Shown: positions 1 to 6,759 of the stretch, in pieces | Layout of the letters: every line of letters starts with the position of its first letter | How positions within the stretch are numbered: the stretch's first letter is position 1 | Assembly: GCA_023394015.1 (NCBI GenBank) | Contig: JAEXBL010000044.1 | Coordinates: 1 to 6,829 of the forward strand | Length of the DNA stretch: 6,829 bases | Source: Pseudomonadota bacterium | Lineage (GTDB): Bacteria > Pseudomonadota > Gammaproteobacteria > Burkholderiales > Burkholderiaceae_C | Direction: 5' to 3' | Notes under the pieces: generated by a model | What the model was told of the DNA's origin: nothing | The model's database searches: none | What the model saw: only the letters and a program-made list of their open reading frames with translations | Position numbers and translations under genes: made by a program

Positions 1-1622
1 ATGGTGCTCTTGCCCGAGCCCGAATGGCCGACCAGGCCGATCATCTCGCCGGGGGCGATGCTGAGGTTCAGGCCGCGGATCACCGAGCGGTTGCCGTAGC
101 GCAGCGCGGCGTTCCTGATCTCGATGCCGCCTTCGACGTGAGTGAGCGGCACCGGGTCCCTGGGTTCGGGCACGCTGGAGGCGTGGTCGAGGATCTCGAA
201 GATGCGCTTGGTGGCCGAGGCCGCCTTCTGCGTCACCGAGACGATGCGGCTCATGGAATCGAGCCGGCTGTAGAAGCGCCCGATGTAGGCGATGAAGGCG
301 GTGAGCACGCCGACGGTGATCTCGCCGCGGCTGACCAGCCAGATGCCGGCCGCCCACACCACCAGCAGGCCGATCTCGGTCAGCAGCGTGACGGTGGGCG
401 AGAACAGCGACCACAGCTTGTTCAGCTTGTCGTTCACCAGCAGGTTGTGCTGATTGGCCTCCTTGAAGCGCCTGGCCTCGCGCTCTTCCTGCGCAAAGGC
501 CTTGACCACGCGGATGCCCGGAATGGTGTCGGCCAGCACGTTGGTCACCTCGGACCAGACGCGGGCGATCTTGTCGAAGCCGGTGCGCAGGCGGTCGCGC
601 ACGATGTGGATCAGCCAGCCGATGATGGGCAGCGGCACCAGGGTGACCAGCGCCAGCGTCGGGTCGATGGAAAACAGAATCACCGCCGTCATGGCGATCA
701 TCAGCACGTCGGTGGCGAAGTCGAGCAGGTGCAGCGACAGGAACAGGTTGATGCGGTCGGTCTCCGAGCCGATGCGCGCCATCAGGTCGCCCGTGCGGCG
801 GCCGCCGAAGTACTCAAGTGAAAGCTTGAGCAAGTGTTCGTAAGTAGTTGTGCGCAAATCGGAACCGATGCGCTCGGATACCAGGGCCAGGATGTAGGTC
901 TTGGCCCAGCCCAGCCCCCAGGCCAGCAGCGCCGCGCCCAGCAGGCCCGACAGCAGCAGCGCCACGTAGCCGGTGTCGATCTGCTGGCCGTTCTGGAACG
1001 GGATCAGCACCTTGTCCATCAGCGGCATGGTCAGGTAGGGCGGCACCAGGGTGGCGGCGGTGGCGGCCAGCATCAGCAGAAAACCGCTCAGCAGCTGCCA
1101 CTGGTAGGGCCGGGCAAAGCGCCACAGGCGAAACAGCGTCCACGTCGAGGGCGGGCGGTCGGCCTCGGGGGGGTCGGCGTCCTCGGCCTCTGCCAGTTCG
1201 GCGCCGGCGGGCAGGGCCGCGGCATCGCCCGGCGCCGGGCCGCCCTCGCCTTGCAGCGCGGCCATGGCCTGCTCGAACTGCGCCAGCAGGCGCAGCGCCG
1301 CCGGGTTGCGGCCCAGGGTGTAGCGCCACACGGCCAGGCGGCCGTCGGCATCGCACAGCGCCAGCGTGCCGACGCCGGCGTGGTCGTGGTGGCGCAGGCT
1401 CAGGCCGGGCGCCAGTTCCCAGGCGGTCCAGGCTGTTTCATCCGGAAACCGCGCGAGCAGCCGTTGGTTTGTAATGAGCAATTGACCATGGGCAAACCGC
1501 AGCCGGTGGTCGAGGTCAACTTCCAGCGATCCCAGGGCGTTTTCTGTGGGTCGCAGCGGCGCCCCTGACGCCGGCACGGCCCGGTCGGTGCCGATGGAAT
1601 CAGGGGTGGGACGAGACGACAT
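1..1622 (-). CDS. Cyanophycin-associated ABC transporter, membrane domain plus start of ATPase domain (partial, C-terminus off the window)
   Basis: Seen: an open frame of 540 codons from an ATG at 1622-1620 (in-frame TGA upstream at 1682-1680) runs off the left edge. Residues about 30-125 form a soluble N-terminal domain (LLITNQRLLARF at 48-59); 126-160 is an acidic, Pro/Ala-rich linker. From about 161 there is a type IV (MsbA/HlyB-like) exporter membrane domain with several hydrophobic helices (about 175-200, 218-240, 295-345 and two more), including EYFGGRRTGDLMARIGSETDRI (270-291) and VVKAFAQEE. The ATPase domain starts near 500 and ends at the window edge on Walker A, GHSGSGKST (532-540); Walker B and the signature motif lie outside. 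The start lacks a clear Shine-Dalgarno sequence; a TTG at 1634 is an alternative. Known: ABC proteins of this layout occur beside cyanophycin genes in Burkholderiales, and as I recall the family is named for that link. Inferred: an exporter-like protein tied to cyanophycin metabolism, substrate unknown; it could instead move a breakdown product or polyamine/amino acid. Exporter-type ABC assignment is firm; the cyanophycin link rests on context. Confidence 0.9.
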   Translation of the reverse strand, partial: MSSRPTPDSIGTDRAVPASGAPLRPTENALGSLEVDLDHRLRFAHGQLLITNQRLLARFPDETAWTAWELAPGLSLRHHDHAGVGTLALCDADGRLAVWRYTLGRNPAALRLLAQFEQAMAALQGEGGPAPGDAAALPAGAELAEAEDADPPEADRPPSTWTLFRLWRFARPYQWQLLSGFLLMLAATAATLVPPYLTMPLMDKVLIPFQNGQQIDTGYVALLLSGLLGAALLAWGLGWAKTYILALVSERIGSDLRTTTYEHLLKLSLEYFGGRRTGDLMARIGSETDRINLFLSLHLLDFATDVLMIAMTAVILFSIDPTLALVTLVPLPIIGWLIHIVRDRLRTGFDKIARVWSEVTNVLADTIPGIRVVKAFAQEEREARRFKEANQHNLLVNDKLNKLWSLFSPTVTLLTEIGLLVVWAAGIWLVSRGEITVGVLTAFIAYIGRFYSRLDSMSRIVSVTQKAASATKRIFEILDHASSVPEPRDPVPLTHVEGGIEIRNAALRYGNRSVIRGLNLSIAPGEMIGLVGHSGSGKST

Positions 1623-1820
1623 GGAATTCAGCAAGGAGCGCCGCCACGCCGGGGCGGCAGGGGCTCTCCAGACAACGAATCAGACACGGAAAGCGAGCAC
1701 AAGGCGATGCGAAGAATAGACCACAACGGGCACGGCCCCTCGAGCGGGGGCGGATTGTATCCCCCGGCGGCCGGCATCGGCGCCGACACGGCGCCCGCCT
1801 CGGCGGCCCGGCCCGAGCGC
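1623..1820. promoter_or_regulatory. Divergent intergenic region between the ABC gene and the cph operon
   Basis: The two transcription units start back to back here, so promoters and any shared operator should lie in this stretch. I see no convincing -35/-10 pair on either strand: TTGTAT at 1755-1760 (plus) and TATTCT at 1718-1713 (minus) are only weak -10 look-alikes without a matching -35. The stretch 1707-1760 has codons rare for this genome in the plus frame (CGA, AGA, ATA, GGA, TTG, TAT), which argues that it is untranslated leader rather than coding, although an ATG at 1707 would open the frame. A GC-rich dyad at 1735-1765 is listed separately. Confidence 0.5.
1735..1765. other. GC-rich dyad in the presumed leader of the first synthetase gene
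   Basis: GCCCC (1735-1739) can pair with GGGGC (1747-1751), and alternatively GGGGG (1746-1750) can pair with CCCCC (1761-1765) around the loop CGGATTGTAT. A short inner dyad GGAT-TGT-ATCC spans 1752-1762. The two long pairings are mutually exclusive. In a genome this GC-rich such pairs arise often by chance, so a regulatory role is only a possibility. Confidence 0.25.
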
Positions 1821-4007
1821 GTGTTCGACGACATCGTGATCCGCCGCATGGCCTACCTGCGCGGCCCCAACATCTGGACCTACCGCGCCGTCATCGAGGC
1901 CGTGGTGGACATCGGCGCGCTGGAGGACTACCCCTCCAACACCCTGCCCGGCTTCTACGAGCGCCTGACCGCCTGGCTGCCCGGGCTGATCGAGCACCGC
2001 TGCTCGGTCGGCCGCCGCGGCGGCTTTCTGATGCGGCTGCGCGACGGCACCTGGCCCGGCCACATCCTGGAGCACGTGGCGCTGGAGCTGCAGACCCAGG
2101 CCGGCATGAAGACCGGCTTTGGCAAGGCGCGCATGACGCACGAGCACGGCGTCTACAAGGTGGTCGTCCGCACCCGCAACGAGGCCGTCGGCAAGCAGGC
2201 CATCGAGTCGGCGCGCGACCTGGTGATGGCCGCCATCAACGACCGGCCCTACGACGTGGCCGCCACCATCGCCCGGCTGACCGAGATGGTGGACCGCCAG
2301 TGCCTGGGCCCCAGCACCGCCTGCATCGTCGAGGCCGCCAGCGCCCGGGGCATCCCGCACATTCGCCTGAACGAGGGCAACTTGGTGCAGCTCGGCCACG
2401 GTGCGGCGCTGCGCCGCATCTGGACCGCCGAGACCGACCGCACCAGCGCCATCGCCGAAGGCATCGCCCGCGACAAGGACCTGACCAAGCAGCTGCTGGC
2501 CAGCGCCGGCGTGCCGGTGCCCGAGGGCCGCACGGTGGCATCGGCCGACGAGGCCTGGGAGGCCGCCGAGGACATCGGCCTGCCCGTGGTCGTCAAGCCC
2601 TCGGACGCCAACCACGCGCGCGGCGTGTCGCTGAACCTGAAGACGCGCGAGGAAGTCGTGCACGCCTTCGCCGCCGCCGAGGCCGAGGGCTCCGAGGTCA
2701 TGGTCGAGCGCTTCATCCCCGGCCAGGAGCACCGCCTGCTGGTGGTGGGCGGCCAGGTGGTGGCGGCCACGCGCGGCGAGATCATCCGCGTCGGCGGCGA
2801 CGGCAAGTCGAGCATCGGCCAGCTGATCGACACCCAGGTCAACACCGACCCGCGCCGCGGCGCGGAGGAACACCTGCCGCTGGAGCCCCTGCGCCACGAC
2901 GACCCGGTGCTGCGGCTACTGCTGCAGCGCCAGGGGCTGGCCATCGACAGCGTGCTGCCGCGCGGCCAATCCGCGGTGGTGCAGCGCACCGGCAACATGG
3001 CCATCGACGTCACCACCCAGGTGCATCCCGACATCGCCGAGCAGATGGCGCTGGCCGCCCGCGTGGTGGGGCTCGACATCGCCGGCATCGACCTGGTGGT
3101 GGAAGACATCGCCCAGCCGCTGGCGGCACAGCACGGCGCCATCGTCGAGGTCAACGCCGGCCCCGGCCTGCTGATGCACCTCAAGCCCGCCGTCGGCCGC
3201 GCGCAGCCGGTGGGCGACGCCATTGCCGCGCACCTGTTCCCGGGCGACAGCACCGGGCGCATCCCCCTCGTCGGCCTGGTCGGCGACGGCCAGAGCTCGC
3301 TGGCGGCCCGGCTGGTTGCCGGCCTGCTGCAACTGAACGGCCAGCAGACCGCCCTGGCCTGCGGCGACGGCGTGTTCCTGGGCGCGCGCCAGTTGGCCAA
3401 GGACAGCGCGCTCGGCTACGACGCCGGCGAGCGCCTGCTGATCAACCGCAGCGCGCAGGCCGCCGTGCTGGAGACCTCGCCGCGCCACATCCTGACCGAG
3501 GGCCTGCCCTACGACCGCTGCCAGGTCGGCGTGGTGATGGCCATGCCCGGCCCCGAGGGGCTGCAGGACCTCTACATCACCGAGGCCGAGCAAATGCCCA
3601 ACATCGTGCGCACCCAGGTCGACGTGGTGCTGCCGCAGGGCGCGGCGGTGCTGAACGCCGACGACCCCGAGGTGCTGGCCCTGGCCGACTACTCCGACGG
3701 CGAAGTCGTGCTCTACAGCCTCGACGCGGACAACCCCGCCGTGGCCGCGCACCGCGCCCGCAAGGGCCGCGCCGTGCTGGCGCGGGGCGACAGCCTGGTG
3801 CTGGCCACCGGCGCCGACGAAGTGCCCCTGCTGGCGCTGAACGCCCCCCGGTTTGCCGAACTGAACACCGCGCGCCTGCCGGCCGATGCCCGCCCGCACG
3901 TGCTGGCCGCCGTGGCCGCCGCCTGGGCGCTGGGCGTGCCCAGCGAGCTGATCCGTGCAAATTTGTTGCACTTTTGTGCCGCGCCCGTGGCGCCGGCTGT
4001 CCACTGA
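1821..4007 (+). CDS. cphA': Cyanophycin synthetase-like protein CphA' (truncated, decayed Mur-ligase-like domain)
   Basis: Seen (numbered from GTG 1821; 728 aa): an N domain (1-165) with LRGPNIW near its start and an intact HxxEH motif, H81/E84/H85; an ATP-grasp (G) domain (about 170-480) with LGPST, DKDLTKQLL, K259 in VVVKP and EVN at 443-445; then a Mur-ligase-like (M) region (482-728). The M-domain P-loop is lost: GDGQSS (488-493) replaces GTNGKT. The protein stops where the C-terminal ligase lobe should begin, about 190 residues short of its neighbour. The ATP-grasp glycine loop reads DANHARGV. Start: homologues begin a few residues before the (D)I..LRGPN block, which fits GTG 1821; ATG 1707 (766 aa) opens into rare codons and ATG 1848 cuts close to the domain. 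Known: in CphA the G domain adds Asp to the backbone and the M domain adds Arg to its side chain; cyanobacterial CphA2, also M-defective, polymerises beta-Asp-Arg dipeptide. Inferred: a cytoplasmic dipeptide-polymerising or accessory/primer-making partner. Family certain; activity uncertain. Confidence 0.93.
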   Translation: MFDDIVIRRMAYLRGPNIWTYRAVIEAVVDIGALEDYPSNTLPGFYERLTAWLPGLIEHRCSVGRRGGFLMRLRDGTWPGHILEHVALELQTQAGMKTGFGKARMTHEHGVYKVVVRTRNEAVGKQAIESARDLVMAAINDRPYDVAATIARLTEMVDRQCLGPSTACIVEAASARGIPHIRLNEGNLVQLGHGAALRRIWTAETDRTSAIAEGIARDKDLTKQLLASAGVPVPEGRTVASADEAWEAAEDIGLPVVVKPSDANHARGVSLNLKTREEVVHAFAAAEAEGSEVMVERFIPGQEHRLLVVGGQVVAATRGEIIRVGGDGKSSIGQLIDTQVNTDPRRGAEEHLPLEPLRHDDPVLRLLLQRQGLAIDSVLPRGQSAVVQRTGNMAIDVTTQVHPDIAEQMALAARVVGLDIAGIDLVVEDIAQPLAAQHGAIVEVNAGPGLLMHLKPAVGRAQPVGDAIAAHLFPGDSTGRIPLVGLVGDGQSSLAARLVAGLLQLNGQQTALACGDGVFLGARQLAKDSALGYDAGERLLINRSAQAAVLETSPRHILTEGLPYDRCQVGVVMAMPGPEGLQDLYITEAEQMPNIVRTQVDVVLPQGAAVLNADDPEVLALADYSDGEVVLYSLDADNPAVAAHRARKGRAVLARGDSLVLATGADEVPLLALNAPRFAELNTARLPADARPHVLAAVAAAWALGVPSELIRANLLHFCAAPVAPAVH
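3955..3975. other. AT-rich dyad GTGCAA-N5-TTGCAC followed by TTTT, inside the 3' end of cphA'
   Basis: GTGCAA (3955-3960) and TTGCAC (3966-3971) form a perfect 6-bp inverted repeat around ATTTG, followed by four T. It sits in a run of codons unusual for this gene (GCA AAT TTG TTG, then TTT TGT). It lies about 80 bp upstream of the cphA start. It could be a protein-binding dyad, a weak hairpin between the two genes, or chance; the stem is short for a terminator and the T-tract is only four bases. Confidence 0.35.
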
Positions 4008-4044
4008 GCAGCCGCCTCACCCGTTTTCGACGCAGTCATCGATC

Positions 4045-4048
4045 AGGA
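4045..4048 (+). promoter_or_regulatory. Ribosome binding site of cphA
   Basis: AGGA with a 6-base spacer precedes the ATG at 4055. It is the clearest Shine-Dalgarno sequence in the window. It fixes the start of the second synthetase at the position where the conserved MEV..LRALRGPNLW N-terminus begins. Confidence 0.7.
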
Positions 4049-4054
4049 CATTTC

Positions 4055-6739
4055 ATGGAAGTCACCCGCCTTCGCGCGCTGCGCGGCCCCAACCTGTGGA
4101 GCCGCCACACGGCCATCGAAGCCGTCATCACCTGCGAACCCGCCGAGCGCGACCTGCGCCGCACCCCGGGCTTTGAAAAGCGCCTGCGCGCGCTGTTTCC
4201 CAAGGTCGGCGCCCTGCACGCCAACAAGCCCAGCACGCCGATCTCCATGGCCCATGCGCTGGAGCTGACCACCCTGGCGCTGCAGGCCCAGGCCGGCTGC
4301 CCGGTCACGTTCAGCCGCACCACGCCGACCGAGATCGAGGGCACCTTCCAGGTCGCCGTGCAATACACCGAAGAGGCCGTCGGACGGCTGGCCTTCGAGA
4401 AAGCCCAGCAGCTGTGCCGCGCCGCGGCGGACGGCGGCAGCTTCGACCTGGCCGCCGCGCTGGCCGAACTGCGCGCGCTGGACGAGGACGAGCGCCTGGG
4501 CCCGTCCACCGGCGCCATCGTCAACGCCGCCCTGCGGCGCGGCATCCCCATCCGGCGCCTGACCCGCGGCAGCCTGGTGCAGCTTGGCTGGGGCAGCCGC
4601 CAGCGCCGCATCCAGGCCGCCGAGGTGGATGCCACCAGCGCCGTCGCCGAATCGATCGCGCAGGACAAGGACCTGGCCAAGAAGCTGCTGCACGCGGCCG
4701 GCGTGCCGGTGCCGCTGGGCCGCCCGGTGGCCGACCTGGAGGACGGCTGGGCCGCGGCCCAGGAAGTCGGCCTGCCGGTGGTCGTCAAGCCGCAGGACGG
4801 CAACCAGGGCAAGGGCGTCACGGTGGGCATTGCCGACCGCGCCCATTTCGAGATCGCCTACACCGCCGCCGCGCGCTACGGCGACGTGATGGTCGAGAAG
4901 TTCCTGCCCGGCCACGACTACCGCCTGCTGGTGGTGGGCAACCGGCTGGTGGCCGCCGCCCGGCGCGACCCGCCGCTGGTCATCGGCGACGGCCGGCACA
5001 CGGTGCGCGAGCTGGTGGCCGAGGTCAACCAGGACCCGCGCCGCGGCGAAGGCCACGGCACCTCGCTCACCAGGATCCGCATCGACGCCATTGCCGACGC
5101 GCGCCTGGCCGCGCAAGGGCTGACGGCCGACAGCGTGCCGGCCCCCGGCCAGCGCGTGGTGCTGCGCAACAACGCCAACCTGTCCACCGGCGGCACCGCC
5201 ACCGACGTCACCGACAGCGTTCACCCTGAAGTCGCCGCGCGCGCCATCGAGGCGGCGCAGACCGTGGGCCTGGACATCTGCGGCGTGGACGTGGTGTGCG
5301 AAAGCGTCATCAAGCCGCTGGAAGAGCAGAACGGCGGCATCGTCGAGGTCAACGCCGCGCCCGGCCTGCGCATGCACCTCAGCCCCTCGTACGGCAAGGG
5401 CCGCGACGTCGGCCAGGCCGTCATCGACCACATGTACCCCGATGGCGCGGAGGCTGCGCGCCCGGGCCGCATCCCGGTGATCGCCGTCACCGGCACCAAC
5501 GGCAAGACCACCACCGTGCGGCTGACGGCGCACCTGCTCAAGAGCAGCGGCCTGCGCGTGGGCATGACCAACACCGATGGCGTCTACGTCAACGGCCGCC
5601 AGATCGACTCGGGCGACTGCTCGGGCCCGCGCAGCGCACGCAACGTGCTGGCGCACCCCGACGTGGACGCCGCGGTGCTGGAAACCGCGCGCGGCGGCCT
5701 GCTGCGCGAGGGCCTGGCCTTCGACCAGTGCGACGTGGCCATCGTCACCAACCTCGGCGCCGGCGACCACCTGGGCCTGAACTACATCACCACGCTGGAA
5801 GACCTGAAGGTGCTCAAGCGCGTGATCGTGCTGAACGTGGCGCCCACCGGCACCGCCGTGCTGAACGCCGCGGACCCGGCGGTGGTGGCGATGGCGCCGC
5901 ACTGCCCCGGCAGCGTGACCTTCTTCGCGCAGGACGGCCACCACCCGGTGATCGCCACCCACATGGCGCAGGGCAAGCGCGTGCTGTTCGTCGACCGCGG
6001 CGACATCGTCTGCGTCGAGGGCGCGTTCATGAAACGCCTGCCGCTGGCGCGCGTGCCGCTCACGCGCAAGGGGCTGCTCGGTTTCCAGGTCGAGAACGCC
6101 ATGGCCTCGGTGGCCGCCGCCTGGGCGGTCGGCACGCCCTGGGAGGCGATCCAGAAGGGCCTGGCCAGCTTCATCAGCGACCTGCACGGCGTGCCCGGCC
6201 GCTTCAACGTGTTCGACCACGCCGGTGCCACCGTGATCGCCGACTACGGCCACAACCCCGACGCCATCGCCGCCCTGGTGGCCGGCGTCGAGAACATGCC
6301 GGCGCGTCGCCGCTCGGTGGTCATCAGCGGCGCCGGCGACCGGCGCGACGAGGACATCCGCAGCCAGACGCGCATCCTGGGCGCCGCCTTCGACGTGGTG
6401 GTCCTGTACCAGGACGCCTGCCAGCGCGGCCGCGCCGACGGCGAGGTGCTGGCCCTGCTGCGCGAAGGCCTGCAAGGGGCCACGCGCACCCGCCAGGTAG
6501 AAGAAATCCAGGGCGAATTTGCCGCCATCGACCGCGCGCTGGGCCGGCTCAAGGCCGGCGACCTGTGCCTGATCCTGATCGACCAGGTGGAAGAAGCCCT
6601 GGCCCACATCCAGCGCCGCGTGGACGCGGCGACCATCCGCGTGCCGCCCAGGCCGGCGGCGCGCAAGGAGCGCACGGTGCGCAAGCTCAAGCGCAGCAAG
6701 ATCGCCGGCGCGGTGGTCGAGATGGCGCTGCGGGCCTGA
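4055..6739 (+). CDS. cphA: Cyanophycin synthetase CphA (CphA1, full length)
   Basis: ATP-dependent, non-ribosomal synthesis of cyanophycin from L-Asp and L-Arg in the cytoplasm. Seen: 894 aa, normal for the family. The N domain (1-160) starts with LRGPNLW. The ATP-grasp (G) domain (about 160-470), known to add Asp to the backbone C-terminus, has LGPSTGAI, DKDLAKKLL (from 204), K245 in VVVKP, the loop QDGNQGKGV, the loop NLSTGGTA around S377 and EVN at 431-433. The Mur-ligase-like (M) domain (about 473-894), known to attach Arg to the Asp side chain, has P-loop GTNGKTTT (480-487, K484), ETARGGLLREGL from E543, GAGDHLGL (H572), PGR at 714-716 and DYGHNPD at 730-736, ending in a basic tail. All synthetic motifs look intact. 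Odd: the N-domain position of the HxxEH motif reads HALEL (67-71), so the primer-making peptidase site known from some CphA1 enzymes is absent; the enzyme may need primers. The ATG has a good ribosome binding site; the gene lies 47 bp after cphA', with no promoter seen between, so an operon is likely. Confidence 0.97.
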   Translation: MEVTRLRALRGPNLWSRHTAIEAVITCEPAERDLRRTPGFEKRLRALFPKVGALHANKPSTPISMAHALELTTLALQAQAGCPVTFSRTTPTEIEGTFQVAVQYTEEAVGRLAFEKAQQLCRAAADGGSFDLAAALAELRALDEDERLGPSTGAIVNAALRRGIPIRRLTRGSLVQLGWGSRQRRIQAAEVDATSAVAESIAQDKDLAKKLLHAAGVPVPLGRPVADLEDGWAAAQEVGLPVVVKPQDGNQGKGVTVGIADRAHFEIAYTAAARYGDVMVEKFLPGHDYRLLVVGNRLVAAARRDPPLVIGDGRHTVRELVAEVNQDPRRGEGHGTSLTRIRIDAIADARLAAQGLTADSVPAPGQRVVLRNNANLSTGGTATDVTDSVHPEVAARAIEAAQTVGLDICGVDVVCESVIKPLEEQNGGIVEVNAAPGLRMHLSPSYGKGRDVGQAVIDHMYPDGAEAARPGRIPVIAVTGTNGKTTTVRLTAHLLKSSGLRVGMTNTDGVYVNGRQIDSGDCSGPRSARNVLAHPDVDAAVLETARGGLLREGLAFDQCDVAIVTNLGAGDHLGLNYITTLEDLKVLKRVIVLNVAPTGTAVLNAADPAVVAMAPHCPGSVTFFAQDGHHPVIATHMAQGKRVLFVDRGDIVCVEGAFMKRLPLARVPLTRKGLLGFQVENAMASVAAAWAVGTPWEAIQKGLASFISDLHGVPGRFNVFDHAGATVIADYGHNPDAIAALVAGVENMPARRRSVVISGAGDRRDEDIRSQTRILGAAFDVVVLYQDACQRGRADGEVLALLREGLQGATRTRQVEEIQGEFAAIDRALGRLKAGDLCLILIDQVEEALAHIQRRVDAATIRVPPRPAARKERTVRKLKRSKIAGAVVEMALRA

Positions 6740-6759
6740 GCACCCGCCGCACGAGCGCA

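Noticed and set aside
24..1568. Plus-strand open frames over the ABC gene (24-821, 454-843, 834-1568, 848-1474)
   Set aside because: They are antisense to a frame with clear ABC exporter features and Walker A; their products have no recognisable motifs and skewed composition.
1628..2897. Minus-strand open frames across the divergent region and cphA' (1628-1849, 1680-2897)
   Set aside because: Composition is of the shadow type (runs of His, Gly, Ala, Asp) and the latter is fully antisense to conserved synthetase sequence.
3966..3994. TTGCAC as a -35 box of an internal cphA promoter
   Set aside because: The spacing-matched -10 region is GGCGCC, with no resemblance to TATAAT; no sigma-54 type GG-N10-GC element was evident either.
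3955..4007. Premature truncation of cphA' by a recent frameshift
   Set aside because: The protein ends after the VAAAWALG...LIRANLLHF block, where related short synthetases also end, and no continuation of the missing C-terminal lobe is found in any frame before cphA.
2300..4054. A long plus-strand frame overlapping cphA' and continuous with cphA
   Set aside because: The portion before 4055 is Arg/Pro/Ala-rich shadow sequence with no domain character; cphA has its own ribosome binding site and a conserved N-terminus at 4055. Only the very end is kept, as a frameshift hypothesis.
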